A DNA stretch of 64,000 nt from Devosia algicola (lineage in GTDB: Bacteria; Pseudomonadota; Alphaproteobacteria; Rhizobiales; Devosiaceae): positions 372,001-436,000 of the forward strand of contig NZ_CP118246.1 in NCBI RefSeq assembly GCF_028816455.1, written 5' to 3'. Below the pieces are notes generated by a model. The model saw only the letters and a list, made by a program, of their open reading frames with translations. It had not been told where the DNA came from and did not search any database. The translations under genes were made by a program, and so were the position numbers. Of this stretch, positions 1 through 9,563 are shown one piece after another. The number at the start of each line of letters is the position of its first letter. The first letter of the stretch is position 1.

Positions 1-1
1 G

Positions 2-37
2 CGCTTCTGGGTCGATCAGATCCTGTATAAGCTCTGA
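2..37 (+). CDS. 3' end of an unidentified gene
   Basis: Only the last eleven codons lie in the window (RFWVDQILYKL, then TGA). The reading frame is inferred because a good terminator hairpin follows 50 bases downstream on the same strand. The tail loosely resembles the C-terminus of the BamE encoded at 7776-8225 (SFIDQILQSF), but that is too short to mean anything. Product unknown. Confidence 0.3.
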   Translation, partial: RFWVDQILYKL

Positions 38-85
38 GAGCGTCGCCGTCCTGCGGCTGTTGCGCTGGAGCCACATCACATTCTT

Positions 86-115
86 AAACGTCGGCCTTGT
101 GCCGGCGTTTCTTAT
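86..115 (+). terminator. Rho-independent terminator of the upstream gene
   Basis: A 7-bp stem (CGTCGGC with GCCGGCG, one G-U pair) at 89-107 closes a short loop and is followed by TTTCTTATTT. It ends the transcript of the partial gene at the window edge. The rest of 116-291 holds no recognisable gene and probably carries the promoter of the transpeptidase. Confidence 0.6.
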
Positions 116-291
116 TTGTGCCGCAAATCACCGCAAATAGCTGCCAAGTATGGTATAGAAGCCGTTCCCGGAACATTTCCGCCGAACTGACTTCGGCTCC
201 GCAGATCACGGCTGGTTTACTGCCGTTGTGAGACGGGGGGGCGGTTGATAAAAGCGCGCTGTGCAATTGCAGCGACAATTTGGGTGAACTG

Positions 292-1556
292 ATGCGGCTC
301 GATCGACGAAATCTACTCCGGACCATGGCAGTGGCAGGGGCTACGCTTGCAATGCCAGCGGTTTTGCGTGCCAACGCCACCGAGTCGTTGGCCGACATGT
401 TTTCGCGGGATCGTGTCCTGCGCGATGGGGATGACATCGAGGCGACCGCCGAAGCCAAGGCATTGGTCAACACGCCCGAACCGCTCATGTCGTTCGATAC
501 CGCCAACAATCTGCAACTGGCAATTTCGCAGTACGAGCCATTCGTTGCCGCCGGTGGTTGGGAAGAAATTCCGCGCGACGCCTATCGCCTCAAGCTTGGC
601 ACCAGTCGCCGAGCCTGCAGTCTCACTGAAGCGCCGCCTGATGGAATCGGGCGATATGCCCACTACAGCAAGGCTGGACGAGACAGTGGACGCCGATACC
701 GATCGCGCCATTCGAGCTTTCCAGGCGCGTCACGGTCTTATTGTGACCGGCGAAGTCGACGAGGCGACCTTTTATGCCATGTCGGTGCCCGCCGCAGACC
801 GCCTCAATCAGCTATATCTAAACCTGCAACGAGTTCAGCGCCTCGCGCCGAACCTGTCGGATCGATATGTCGTCGTCAACATTCCGGCCGCTTCCATCGA
901 GGCTGTCGAACTTGGTACGGTCGCCCAGCGCCATACTGCTGTTGTCGGGCGGGCCGATAGGGCCACCCCGATACTGGACAGCAAGATCTATCAGATCAAT
1001 TTCAATCCGTACTGGCATGTGCCCAAGTCGATCATTCGCCGTGATCTGACAAAATACATGCAGGAAGACCCCGAATATCTGACCAAGTTCCGCATCCATA
1101 TATACGATAGCAAGGGCAACGAGATTCAGGCGAATCAGATTGACTGGACCACGGAAGAGGCGGTCAATTACATGTTCCGTCAGGAGCCGGGCGCTGAAAA
1201 CTCAATGGGCCACGTAAAAATCAACTTCCACAACAAGTATGATGTGTACCTGCACGATACGCCGACCAAATCCCTGTTTGGTCAGAACGCACGATTCCAC
1301 TCGTCAGGGTGCGTCCGGGTTAGCGCGGTCAATGAGACTCGTGTCCTGGTTGCTGCGCGACAATGGCGGTTGGGATTTGAACAATGTCGACGGCGCCTTC
1401 AACTCTAACGAACGCCTCGATGTGGACATCAAAAAGCCGGTGCCCATTCACACCACCTACATTACCGCATGGGCAAACCGGTATGGTTCGGTGTCCTTCC
1501 GTGATGACGTCTATGAGTTCGACGCTCAGGGCCGGGTGACGTTCGACGATATTTGA
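292..1556 (+). CDS. L,D-transpeptidase with peptidoglycan-binding domain, Tat signal (2 frameshifts)
   Basis: YkuD-family L,D-transpeptidase that cross-links meso-diaminopimelate residues of peptidoglycan in the periplasm. The N-terminus has a twin-arginine motif (DRRNLLR) before a hydrophobic stretch ending in an Ala-x-Ala-like site. A peptidoglycan-binding domain follows (DRAIRAFQARHGLIVTGEV), then the catalytic motif HSSGCVRV. The frame is broken twice by single inserted bases, AGCCT at 612-616 and AGACT at 1335-1339. Removing one base at each restores AGCT and gives a continuous 420-residue protein, the usual size. ATG 292 is preferred over TTG 280 because it places the Tat motif near the start. 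Monocistronic, with a strong terminator behind it. Confidence 0.85.
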
Positions 1557-1590
1557 TTGGCCTGATCTCAGGCATTCAGTCCCAGACAAG

Positions 1591-1618
1591 CGCCCCCGCA
1601 AGCCGGGGGCGTATTTTT
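1591..1618 (+). terminator. Rho-independent terminator
   Basis: Perfect 8-bp GC stem CGCCCCCG / CGGGGGCG with a 5-base loop at 1591-1611, followed by TATTTTT. Ends the L,D-transpeptidase transcript. Confidence 0.85.
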
Positions 1619-1671
1619 CGTGTATGGCCGAGAACCCGGTTTGCGCTATACTGCGAAAATATTGAGGTTAG

Positions 1672-1715
1672 TTGATTTGAATCAGCGGGTTAAGGCTATA
1701 ATCCGATTCTGATTC
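1672..1715 (+). promoter_or_regulatory. Putative promoter with inverted-repeat operator ahead of DUF6898-glyA
   Basis: A consensus TATAAT at 1697-1702 has weak -35 candidates (TTGATT at 1672, spacing 19). A perfect 7-bp inverted repeat, GAATCAG at 1679-1685 and CTGATTC at 1709-1715, brackets the -10 box symmetrically. The geometry suggests an operator over the promoter. Regulator unknown. Confidence 0.4.
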
Positions 1716-1737
1716 ACAACCTTAGGTCTGGAGTGCC

Positions 1738-1914
1738 GTGAGCAATTCCGAGGTGCTTTTCGAATTTGTCCGGGTAGGGCCACAGACGCGGGTCGCCGCA
1801 ATCCATGGGGCAAGCGGCACTGAAGTAATTGTTATCGTGCCCACCTCAGCGTCGCGCGCCCAGATGCAGCAATTGGCCTTGGCAAAGCTACGAAAGAAAA
1901 TGTCGACGCAATAG
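1738..1914 (+). CDS. DUF6898-like small protein
   Basis: 58-residue protein starting at GTG (VSNSEVLFEFVRVG...). It resembles the short alphaproteobacterial family (DUF6898) often encoded just before glyA, with the pattern EVLFEF near the start, a TGTEV-like centre and a basic C-terminus. Function unknown. It lies 145 bases upstream of glyA, downstream of the operator-like repeat, and may be co-transcribed with it. The family assignment is from memory of the pattern and not from a search. Confidence 0.6.
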   Translation: MSNSEVLFEFVRVGPQTRVAAIHGASGTEVIVIVPTSASRAQMQQLALAKLRKKMSTQ

Positions 1915-2059
1915 CGCCCGAAAGGGCAGGGCGTTTGGATGGTGCCATGCTTGCGGAATTTGCGTGTGAGAACGCTTGGATAGGCTGGCGCACCTATGCT
2001 ACAGGCTGCGTCGAACCAACACTCCAGCACAACATCTCGGGTTTCCCCAGGAGCCGAAC

Positions 2060-3367
2060 ATGAGCGCAGCAATGTCCCAGCCGCTATACCCAAAGTTTTT
2101 CACCAATAGTTTGGCGAATGCAGATCCTGAAATCGCCGCCTCAATTCAGAATGAACTTGGCCGTCAACAAGACGAAATCGAGCTTATAGCCTCGGAAAAT
2201 ATTGTCTCGCGCGCCGTGCTGGAGGCACAGGGCTCGATCATGACCAACAAATACGCTGAGGGCTATCCCGGAAAGCGCTATTACGGCGGTTGTCAGTTTG
2301 TGGATGTCGCCGAGACACTGGCCATTGAGCGCGCAAAGCAGTTGTTCGGCGCCGGTTTTGCCAATGTGCAACCCAACTCGGGCAGCCAGATGAATCAGGC
2401 GGTTTTTCTCGCATTGCTCCAGCCCGGCGACACTTTTATGGGTCTCGATTTGAATTCGGGTGGTCACCTGACACACGGTTCGCCGGTTAACATGAGCGGC
2501 AAATGGTTCAACGTTGTGTCCTATGGTGTGCGTCGCGACGATCACCTGCTTGATATGGACGAAGTCGCCCGCCTCGCGCGCGAGCACAAGCCCAAGCTGA
2601 TTCTGGCGGGCGGCACGGCATATTCGCGCGTCTGGGACTGGGCGCGCTTCCGCGAAATTGCTGATGAAGTGGGCGCCTATCTCATGGTTGATATGGCCCA
2701 TATCGCTGGATTGGTGGCGGGGGGCGTTCATCCTTCGCCGGTACCGCACGCTCATGTCACCACCACCACCACCCACAAATCGTTGCGCGGTCCGCGCGGT
2801 GGCATGATTTTGACCAATGACGAGGCGATTGCCAAAAAAATCAACTCGGCGGTTTTCCCCGGGCTGCAGGGTGGTCCCTTGATGCATGTCATTGCCGCCA
2901 AGGCCGTCGCCTTCAAGGAAGCCCTGCAACCTGAATTCAAGGCCTATGCCCAGCAGGTTGTCCGCAATGCCCGGACGTTGGCCGCGACCCTGGTTGAGCA
3001 CGGACTTGAAGTTGTCTCGGGCGGCACCGACAATCACCTTCTGCTGGTTGATCTGCGCAAAAAGAACGCCACCGGCAAACGGGCCGAGCAGGGCCTTGGC
3101 CGCGCCTACATCACTTGCAACAAGAACGGCATTCCTTTCGATCCCGAAAAGCCATTTGTAACCTCGGGCATTCGGCTGGGTACCCCCGCCGGGACGACAC
3201 GCGGCTTTGGCGAAGCTGAATATCGTCAGATCGGCGAATATATTGTCGAAGTGCTCGACGGCTTGCGCGAAGCCAATTCCGACGAAGGCAACGCCGTCGT
3301 GGAAGCCGCGGTGCGCGACAAGGTCAAGGCATTGACCAGCCGTTTTCCCATCTATCCGCAAGCCTGA
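2060..3367 (+). CDS. glyA: Serine hydroxymethyltransferase
   Basis: Cytosolic PLP enzyme that interconverts serine and glycine and feeds one-carbon units to tetrahydrofolate. Full length (435 residues), with the family core from LIASENIVS through the PLP-binding lysine in the [14 protein letters not shown] motif (Lys240). The start is ATG 2060 behind AGGAG; the frame stays open upstream to 1976, but that stretch has no ribosome site or homology. It stands 9 bases before nrdR, the conserved order of Hyphomicrobiales. Confidence 0.98.
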   Translation: MSAAMSQPLYPKFFTNSLANADPEIAASIQNELGRQQDEIELIASENIVSRAVLEAQGSIMTNKYAEGYPGKRYYGGCQFVDVAETLAIERAKQLFGAGFANVQPNSGSQMNQAVFLALLQPGDTFMGLDLNSGGHLTHGSPVNMSGKWFNVVSYGVRRDDHLLDMDEVARLAREHKPKLILAGGTAYSRVWDWARFREIADEVGAYLMVDMAHIAGLVAGGVHPSPVPHAHVTTTTTHKSLRGPRGGMILTNDEAIAKKINSAVFPGLQGGPLMHVIAAKAVAFKEALQPEFKAYAQQVVRNARTLAATLVEHGLEVVSGGTDNHLLLVDLRKKNATGKRAEQGLGRAYITCNKNGIPFDPEKPFVTSGIRLGTPAGTTRGFGEAEYRQIGEYIVEVLDGLREANSDEGNAVVEAAVRDKVKALTSRFPIYPQA

Positions 3368-3376
3368 GGACCAGCC

Positions 3377-3859
3377 ATGCGGTGTCCCTATTGCGGCAAC
3401 GACGATACGCAGGTCAAGGACAGCCGACCAACCGAGGATTCGGGGGCAATTCGCCGTCGCCGGATCTGCAATGCCTGCGGTGGCCGATTCACCACTTTCG
3501 AGCGCGTGCAGCTGCGCGATCTGACCGTGGTCAAGAAGTCGGGCCGCAAGGTGCCGTTCGACCGCGAAAAGCTTTCCCGCTCAGTGTTTACCGCCCTGCG
3601 CAAGCGGTCGGTGGATCCCGAGCGGGTCGAACGCATGCTGTCAGGGATCGTCCGGCAACTGGAAAGTCTAGGCGATGTTGAAATCACATCGGACCAGATC
3701 GGCGACTACGCAATGGAGGGCTTGAAAGGACTCGACGACGTGGCATTCGTTCGGTTTGCCTCAGTATACAAGAATTTCTCGGCCGCCGACGACTTCCGCT
3801 CGTTCCTCAGCGAATTGGCACACAGTGATGAGCGTGACATTCAGGTGGATGACGATTGA
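3377..3859 (+). CDS. nrdR: Transcriptional repressor NrdR
   Basis: ATP-cone repressor of ribonucleotide reductase genes. The N-terminal zinc ribbon has cysteines at 3, 6, 31 and 34 (MRCPYC ... ICNACG), followed by the ATP-cone domain ([16 protein letters not shown]...). 160 residues, usual length. Its stop overlaps the TTG start of ribD (TTGA), so the two are likely translationally coupled. Confidence 0.97.
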   Translation: MRCPYCGNDDTQVKDSRPTEDSGAIRRRRICNACGGRFTTFERVQLRDLTVVKKSGRKVPFDREKLSRSVFTALRKRSVDPERVERMLSGIVRQLESLGDVEITSDQIGDYAMEGLKGLDDVAFVRFASVYKNFSAADDFRSFLSELAHSDERDIQVDDD

Positions 3860-4959
3860 GCCGGGCGTCAGCAGAGGACCTGCGCTGGCTCGATGCGGCG
3901 GTTCGCTTCGCCGAGCCATTTCGCGGCACTACCGCTGACAATCCCGCCGTCGCCGCCCTGATCGTTGACCCCGAACACAATACCCTCATCTCGCGTGCCA
4001 TTACCGCCCCCGGCGGTCGACCCCATGCCGAGCCTCAGGCGCTCGAGGCCGCAGGCGGCCGCGCCAGGGGCAAAACCCTTTATGTCACGCTCGAACCCTG
4101 CAACCACTGGGGTAGAACGCCCCCATGCGTTGATGCGATAATTCGCGCCGGCATTGCCCGCGTCGTCATCGGTACCAAAGATGCCGATCCCAGAACATCG
4201 GGAAAAACTGCACAGCGCCTGATCGAGGCCGGGATCGAAATCGTCCAGGCCGATCACCGGCCGTCAGCGCGCCTGCACGAGGGGCACGCCAAACGGCAGG
4301 TGCGCGGACAACCATTTGTAACCGCCAAACTTGCGGTGTCTGCCGACGGACGCATCGGTCTGCCCGACTGGGGCAATCTTTCGATCACCGGCGAACCCGC
4401 CCGCCAATGGACCCACATGCAGCGTGCCTTTGCCGATGCCGTACTGATCGGTGCCGCGACCGCCAAGGCCGATGATCCCAAACTGACCGTTCGCATCAAG
4501 GGGCTGGAGCGCCGATCCCCGCTGCGCCTGGTGCTTGTCGGCGCTGAGGGGCTCGATGAAAAGTTGAATCTAATTGTCGGATTTACCGGCTATCGTGTTG
4601 CAATCATTGCAACTCCTGACGCCGAAATTTCTGTTCCGCCATCAATATCTGTGATCAGGGTGCCCGGCGTCAATGGTCGTCCAAACCTCGGTGCCATGCT
4701 GACGGCGCTGTCGAAAATGGGCATTGTTCACCTGCTGGTCGAAGGAGGCGCCAAGCTGAGCGAAGCTCTGTTGGACGAACATCTTGTCGACAGGTTCGAA
4801 CTGTTAACCAGCAGCATCATGGTCGGAAAATCCGGTATTCGGGCGACCGAAAACGGCGACATGGAAAAACGCCTTGCTACCGCAGGCATGAGCGAAGTTG
4901 ACGTGCATTCGCTCGGCGACGACATGTTGCACACCTTTGAAAAGCGCGCCAGGGACTAG
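3856..4959 (+). CDS. ribD: Bifunctional diaminohydroxyphosphoribosylaminopyrimidine deaminase / reductase
   Basis: Second and third steps of riboflavin synthesis from GTP. The N-terminal deaminase carries the zinc site His57-Ala-Glu59 and Cys82/Cys91 ([12 protein letters not shown]). The C-terminal reductase has SADGRIG and the VEGGA nucleotide-binding loop. 367 residues, normal. The start is a TTG overlapping the nrdR stop. The usual NPxVG of the deaminase reads NPAVAALIV here, a small deviation away from the metal site. Followed two bases later by ribE. Confidence 0.95.
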   Translation: MSRASAEDLRWLDAAVRFAEPFRGTTADNPAVAALIVDPEHNTLISRAITAPGGRPHAEPQALEAAGGRARGKTLYVTLEPCNHWGRTPPCVDAIIRAGIARVVIGTKDADPRTSGKTAQRLIEAGIEIVQADHRPSARLHEGHAKRQVRGQPFVTAKLAVSADGRIGLPDWGNLSITGEPARQWTHMQRAFADAVLIGAATAKADDPKLTVRIKGLERRSPLRLVLVGAEGLDEKLNLIVGFTGYRVAIIATPDAEISVPPSISVIRVPGVNGRPNLGAMLTALSKMGIVHLLVEGGAKLSEALLDEHLVDRFELLTSSIMVGKSGIRATENGDMEKRLATAGMSEVDVHSLGDDMLHTFEKRARD

Positions 4960-4961
4960 AA

Positions 4962-5588
4962 ATGTTCACCGGAATTGTAACTGACGTCGGCCGCCTGCTC
5001 GAAACCGAAGACCGCAATGATGGCCGTCGCCTGCGGATCGGTACGCGTTATGACGCATCGGGAATCGATCTGGGCGCCTCTATTACCTGCGACGGCATTT
5101 GTTTGACCGTGACCGCCAAGGGCCGCGACCAAACCGATTGGTTCGACGTTTTCGCCGCCACCGAAACGCTCAGCGTTACCCAAGTTGGTAACTGGCAGAA
5201 TGGTCGGCGGATCAATCTGGAGCGGTCACTCAGGATCGGCGATGAACTGGGCGGTCACATCGTGTCGGGCCACATCGACGGCATGGCCGAGATCATCGAG
5301 CGGCACGATACCAGCGATCAGATCACCTTCAGTTTTGCCGTCGGTGATGCAATTGCCCCTTTCATCGCGAAAAAGGGCAGCGTTGCGCTCAATGGAACTT
5401 CGCTCACCGTCAATAGCGTCGATGGTAACAATTTTAGCGTACACTTGATCCCCTATACCGTCGCTGAAACATCGTGGGGCGACTATGGGGTCGGCGATCA
5501 CGTCAATATCGAGGTCGATCCGATGGCGCGCTATGCCGCGCGGCTCTTTGAAACCCTTGGCACCATCCCGCCACGCCCGGCAAAATGA
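4962..5588 (+). CDS. ribE: Riboflavin synthase
   Basis: Dismutates two 6,7-dimethyl-8-ribityllumazine molecules to riboflavin. Starts with the signature MFTGIV, and the protein (208 residues) is built of two similar halves, each with a GxSLTV / GICLTVT motif and a GHIVSGH-type segment. Directly downstream of ribD in one operon. No FMN riboswitch precedes this operon; the one in the window sits before ribN. Confidence 0.95.
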   Translation: MFTGIVTDVGRLLETEDRNDGRRLRIGTRYDASGIDLGASITCDGICLTVTAKGRDQTDWFDVFAATETLSVTQVGNWQNGRRINLERSLRIGDELGGHIVSGHIDGMAEIIERHDTSDQITFSFAVGDAIAPFIAKKGSVALNGTSLTVNSVDGNNFSVHLIPYTVAETSWGDYGVGDHVNIEVDPMARYAARLFETLGTIPPRPAK

Positions 5589-5635
5589 ATCAGCTATCTG
5601 AGGGCCCTCGGTAGTCTTCTTACAAGGAATACATC

Positions 5636-6460
5636 ATGAATGGTCAGCAGATAGCGCTCGTCACCGGTGCATCGTCGGGCATGGGTAAGGTCATTGCCAA
5701 ACAACTCATCAAGGACGGGTTGACCGTCATCGTCGCGGCGCGCCGGGTGGGAAAAATGGATGACCTCGAAGGATTGGGGGCCCATCCAATTGCGCTCGAT
5801 ATTTCAAAAGAAGAGAGCATTACCGAGGCCGTCCACATCATCAGGGAACGCTTCGGTGGGGTGGATGTTTTGGTCAATAATGCCGGCTTCGGCCTCTACG
5901 GCGCGCTCGAGGACGTGCCGATGCACGATGCGCGCTATCAGTTCGAGGTCAATGTTTTTGGCTTGGCTCACCTGACTCAACTTCTGGTGCCCTACATGCG
6001 CGAACGCAGGGCCGGTAAGATCATCAACATCTCGTCGGTCGGTGGCAAAATCTATACGCCGCTCGGTGCATGGTATCACGCGACCAAACACGCCCTCGAA
6101 GGCATGTCGGACTGTCTGCGCCTCGAACTTTCCCAGTTCGGAATTGATGTGGTGGTCGTTGAGCCGGGTCTGATTGAAACCGAGTTCGGCGATGTCGTCG
6201 AAGGCCCGATGCTGAAACATTCAGGCACCGGTCCATATAAGGAACTGGCAGCACGAGTCGCGCGCGCAACCGCGGAGTCATATAAGCCCGGCGGCGCCTC
6301 ATCGCCCCAGATCATCGCCGATATTGTCAGTCGCGCCATCAAGTCGTCGCGCCCCAAAACCCGCTATGCGGCAGGCAAATACGCCAAGCTGCTGATCAAT
6401 CTGCGCAAATGGCTCGGTGATCGCATATTCGATCGCATTGTCATGAGTGTGGTGGGCTAA
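5636..6460 (+). CDS. SDR-family oxidoreductase
   Basis: Classical short-chain dehydrogenase/reductase of 274 residues. It has the Rossmann motif TGASSGMG, the structural NNAG, and the catalytic serine and YxxxK in SSVGGK ... YHATK. Substrate unknown. It stands between ribE and ribH in the same direction, with AAGGA before ATG 5636, so it may ride on the riboflavin transcript; nothing in the sequence ties it to flavin metabolism. Confidence 0.85.
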   Translation: MNGQQIALVTGASSGMGKVIAKQLIKDGLTVIVAARRVGKMDDLEGLGAHPIALDISKEESITEAVHIIRERFGGVDVLVNNAGFGLYGALEDVPMHDARYQFEVNVFGLAHLTQLLVPYMRERRAGKIINISSVGGKIYTPLGAWYHATKHALEGMSDCLRLELSQFGIDVVVVEPGLIETEFGDVVEGPMLKHSGTGPYKELAARVARATAESYKPGGASSPQIIADIVSRAIKSSRPKTRYAAGKYAKLLINLRKWLGDRIFDRIVMSVVG

Positions 6461-6532
6461 CGCCCACCGCTTTCAGTTACGCCCTTCCAGCAATCGGAAC
6501 AGGCAAGATCGCCATGGATGGAGGTTGAGTGT

Positions 6533-6646
6533 ATGGCCTTTGGGCGATATACCCACTCGGCCCATCACCTTCACTGCGAGGTGATTGCACGCATGGTCTG
6601 CAATAAATGCGGTTTGAGGCACCGGCCAAATCGGGCAGCAAGCTGA
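6533..6646 (+). CDS. 37-residue ORF with Cys/His-rich segment
   Basis: Small reading frame in the 272-base gap between the SDR gene and ribH. A strong GGAGG lies 8 bases before the ATG. The peptide is rich in metal ligands (HHLHCEVIARMVCNKCG, then a basic tail), which suggests a mini zinc ribbon. No family recognised. A 7-bp hairpin (ATCACCT/AGGTGAT, 6564-6585) falls inside it. Could be a chance frame. Confidence 0.35.
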   Translation: MAFGRYTHSAHHLHCEVIARMVCNKCGLRHRPNRAAS

Positions 6647-6732
6647 GCGGCAGGTTTAACTTATGTGTCGGAACGGCCGGGTTTTCATTTTCTGTGAGAT
6701 CCTTGGCGACACGCGCTAGTAAGGACTGATCC

Positions 6733-7212
6733 ATGGCCTCGTCAGGCACTTCCATATCCATCGAGCCGGGCAGTGCCCAGGGCCAGCGCTTTCTTATTGT
6801 CGAGGCGCGCTACTATGCTGATCTGGCTGACGAACTGCTTGCCGGTGCCAAGCAGGCGCTCAAAGCTGCCGGCGCTGACCATGATGTCATTACCGTGCCC
6901 GGCGCGCTCGAAATCCCGGCCGCAATTGCCATGGCGCTGGAAACCGGCGACTACGATGGCTACATCGCGCTGGGCACTGTTATTCGGGGCGAAACAACGC
7001 ATTATGAGATTGTGTCTGGCGAAAGCGCCCGCGCGCTGATGGAAATCTCGGTTGTTGACGCGTTACCCCTTGGCAATGGCATCCTGACGGTTGAAAACGA
7101 AGCGCAGGCTTGGGCGCGCGCGCGGGTCAGCGAACAGAACAAGGGTGGTGGTGCTGCCAATGCAGCGTTGGCTATGGCCGCACTCAAGGCACGATTGGGC
7201 GACGAGGCATGA
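6733..7212 (+). CDS. ribH: 6,7-dimethyl-8-ribityllumazine synthase
   Basis: Condenses 5-amino-6-ribitylaminouracil with 3,4-dihydroxy-2-butanone 4-phosphate, the penultimate riboflavin step. 159 residues with the family motifs [24 protein letters not shown] (catalytic His90) and [14 protein letters not shown] stands before ATG 6733. Its stop overlaps the nusB start (ATGA), the classic ribH-nusB pair. Confidence 0.96.
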   Translation: MASSGTSISIEPGSAQGQRFLIVEARYYADLADELLAGAKQALKAAGADHDVITVPGALEIPAAIAMALETGDYDGYIALGTVIRGETTHYEIVSGESARALMEISVVDALPLGNGILTVENEAQAWARARVSEQNKGGGAANAALAMAALKARLGDEA

Positions 7213-7726
7213 GCGACATCCCAAAACGCACCGAGGGAGCAGATCGTACAGCCAATCAGCGTGGTGCCGCCCGGCTTGCTGCTGTCCAAGCGCTCTACCA
7301 GATGGATATCGGCCGGGTATCGCTGGAAGACACGTTGGCCCAATTCAGCGCCTTTCATCTCGGCCGTGAAATTGAAGGTGACCAATATCTGCCCGCCGAC
7401 GCCGATTTCTTCCGCCAGATCCTCGCCGGGGTTGCCAAGCATCAGGCTCGAAATTGACCCGGCCATTGACAAGGCTCTTGTCGACAGTTGGCCCGTCGAG
7501 CGCGTTGATGCAACCTTGCGTGCCATACTGCGTGCCGCTGCCTTTGAGTCTCCTGCGCCGAAAAGACATCCCGCCGCGTGTCGTCATCACCGAATATGTC
7601 GACATTGCCAAGGCATTTTATGAGGATGATGCGACCGGCATGGTCAATGGCGTACTCGACAATATGGCCCGCGCGGCCGGCACCGATCTGGGCCAAACCA
7701 CCTGGAAAACGCCACCGCAGCCATGA
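7209..7726 (+). CDS. nusB: Transcription antitermination factor NusB (2 frameshifts)
   Basis: RNA-binding subunit of the rRNA antitermination complex with NusE (S10). The N-terminal part ([18 protein letters not shown]) is in the frame of ATG 7209. Two single-base insertions, AGGCT at 7444-7448 and AGTCT at 7547-7551, break the frame. Changing both to AGCT gives [11 protein letters not shown] and [10 protein letters not shown] and a continuous 171-residue NusB ending at 7726. As nusB is normally required for healthy growth, the breaks are read as sequencing errors. Confidence 0.93.
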
Positions 7727-7728
7727 AA

Positions 7729-7755
7729 AAAGCCCCGGTTTGATGTCGGGGCTTT
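7729..7755. terminator. Bidirectional terminator between nusB and bamE
   Basis: Perfect 9-bp inverted repeat AAAGCCCCG (7729-7737) and CGGGGCTTT (7747-7755) with a 9-base loop, between the convergent genes nusB and bamE. It has A-run and T-run flanks suited to both directions. Confidence 0.85.
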
Positions 7756-7775
7756 GTCAATCTTGAGCGTGGTTC

Positions 7776-8225
7776 CTAGAAGGACTGCAATATCTGATCG
7801 ATAAATGAGCGGTCTTCGCCGAATGAGGCGGTCCGGCGGGTTTCGATCGCAATCACCTTGCCATCTTCAAGCGTGTACACAGCCTTGTCGACAACCTTTT
7901 TGTTCTTGTCGAAATACACCGCCAACACAGTACGCGACTTGATCATCTTGAGGCCGAACGCTGTTTCTTCGATTTTGGTCTGGACGTAGTAATACGCAGA
8001 CTGTTCACCAAAAGTGTTGGTGGATTGTGGAGACCCCAGCACCAGTGTCACCAGTTCCTGACTCTGACCGGGTCGCACCTGCTTGAGCGCCGATTCAGAA
8101 ATTTCATACCCTTGGGTATGCCGGGTCACGATGCCGCCGCTGCTGGAACAGCCTGCCAAGATCAGCGCAAGGGCGGTGGCGGTCACGATCGGCGCGACAC
8201 GCCGGGTCAGAAGCTTCAATGCCAT
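7776..8225 (-). CDS. bamE: Outer membrane assembly factor BamE (SmpA/OmlA lipoprotein)
   Basis: Lipoprotein subunit of the BAM complex that inserts beta-barrel proteins in the outer membrane. 149 residues: a basic N-terminus, a hydrophobic signal with lipobox LAGC (Cys near residue 26), then the SmpA/OmlA fold (GYEISESALKQVRPGQSQELVTLVLGSP...). Single gene divergent from the following block, with convergent nusB behind it. Confidence 0.9.
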   Translation of the reverse strand: MALKLLTRRVAPIVTATALALILAGCSSSGGIVTRHTQGYEISESALKQVRPGQSQELVTLVLGSPQSTNTFGEQSAYYYVQTKIEETAFGLKMIKSRTVLAVYFDKNKKVVDKAVYTLEDGKVIAIETRRTASFGEDRSFIDQILQSF

Positions 8226-8393
8226 GAATTTGACTTTCCCGATGGCTCTCGACTATAGGCACACTGCGTTGCGCCAAACTTTGCGCACAATACGCGTCGA
8301 CTGTTTAGCTGCCAACGCACCAATCTGGCAAGTTCTTAAGGCCAGTGCGAACAAATGCAAAGTGGCGAACGATCACGAGTCTGAAAGCAATCC

Positions 8394-8921
8394 ATGATCC
8401 TGTCACTGTTTCGCAAGAACGCCCCGAGCGATGCTGTTTTTGCCGTCTACAATGCCATTGTGGCACAATCCCGGCAGGAGCGGTTCTACGCCGAATGGTT
8501 CGTCCCCGATACGGTGACTGGGCGCTTTGACATGATCTCGCTGCATTTGGCGCTGCTGTTTCGCCGCCTGCGTGCCGAAGACGCCGAATACAAAAAATTC
8601 AGCCAAAGCGTGTTTGATCTGTTTTTTAGGGACATGGACCGCTCGCTGCGCGAAATGGGGGCAGGGGATCTGGCTGTCCCCAAGAAAATTCAACAAATGG
8701 GTAATATATTTTTTGGGCTGCTGGCCGCGCTCAACAAGGCAATCGACCACGGTGACGCCGACGCGGTCGCTGAGGTCTTGAGTCGCAATATTTTTGAGGG
8801 CGCAGCGCCGCCTTCTATCGCAGCCTTTGCCAGCTATGTAATCGCGCAGGATAATTTGCTTGCCGCGCAATCGGCGCGCACTATTATTGAAGGCGCAATT
8901 GCATTCGAGGTTGCTGCGTGA
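8394..8921 (+). CDS. Ubiquinol-cytochrome c chaperone family protein (CBP3/UQCC1-like)
   Basis: 175-residue protein of the Ubiq_cyt_C_chap family, implicated in assembly of cytochrome bc1. Typical features are YNAIVAQSRQERFYAEWFVPDTVTGRFDMISLHLALLFRRL, the conserved DLFFRDMDRSLREMGAGDLAVPKKI core and an alpha-helical C-terminus. The stop overlaps the GTG start of the next gene. The bamE / chaperone / yceD-plsX-fabH order is conserved in Hyphomicrobiales. Confidence 0.9.
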   Translation: MILSLFRKNAPSDAVFAVYNAIVAQSRQERFYAEWFVPDTVTGRFDMISLHLALLFRRLRAEDAEYKKFSQSVFDLFFRDMDRSLREMGAGDLAVPKKIQQMGNIFFGLLAALNKAIDHGDADAVAEVLSRNIFEGAAPPSIAAFASYVIAQDNLLAAQSARTIIEGAIAFEVAA

Positions 8922-9466
8922 CTCACAAGAGCGAACCATTGTTTCTTGACGCTATTGTCCGCGTCGACAAATTGCACGCACCGGGGCGTGATGTAAGTGT
9001 TTCAACTGCCGGAACGCGGCTCGATGAATTGGCAGAAATTCTCAAGGTCACGGCGGTCGAGCGTTTTGACGCTACTGCTTTGGTCGCCCCCGTGCGCGGT
9101 GGCGTGCATGTTACAGGATCGCTCCGCGCTCGCATCGAACAGCCCTCGGTCGTCAGCTTCGAGCCCGTCTATCAGGATATCGACGAACCGATTGACCGCG
9201 TCTTCATGCCCGGCGCGAGCAAGCCAGCCAATCCGGCTGCTGGCGCCGAAATCTTTGTTGATCTGGAGGGCGACATTCCCGACCCGCTCGAGGGCCCTGA
9301 TCTTGATCTGACCGACTTGTTGATCGAGACCATCGCACTGGCCATCGACCCCTATCCCCGCCGATCAGGCGAATCTCTTGAAACCCTTGGCGTGGCGGTA
9401 AATGACGAAGTGACCTCTCCCTTCGCCAGCCTCAAGGTGTTCAAAGATCCGTCAGGTAAGCAATAA
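8918..9466 (+). CDS. YceD family protein (DUF177)
   Basis: 182-residue DUF177 protein starting at GTG 8918, overlapping the previous stop. The family is associated with 23S rRNA metabolism and normally sits before rpmF or plsX-fabH, as here. The acidic C-terminal half (PDPLEGPDLDLTDLLIETIALAIDPYPR) is typical. A 6-bp hairpin (GGGGGT/ACCCCC, 9493-9509) lies in the 97-base gap to plsX. Confidence 0.85.
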   Translation: MTHKSEPLFLDAIVRVDKLHAPGRDVSVSTAGTRLDELAEILKVTAVERFDATALVAPVRGGVHVTGSLRARIEQPSVVSFEPVYQDIDEPIDRVFMPGASKPANPAAGAEIFVDLEGDIPDPLEGPDLDLTDLLIETIALAIDPYPRRSGESLETLGVAVNDEVTSPFASLKVFKDPSGKQ

Positions 9467-9563
9467 TGCCGTGCCAAGGCGGCTTTTGGAGTGGGGGTTG
9501 CACACCCCCGATGATGGGATATGTTGAACGACGCCCGCATGATGGGCTGAATCACGGGCGGAA

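Noticed and set aside
2..37. Partial gene at the left edge as a BamE paralogue
   Set aside because: Similarity is limited to DQIL in an eleven-residue tail, which is not evidence.
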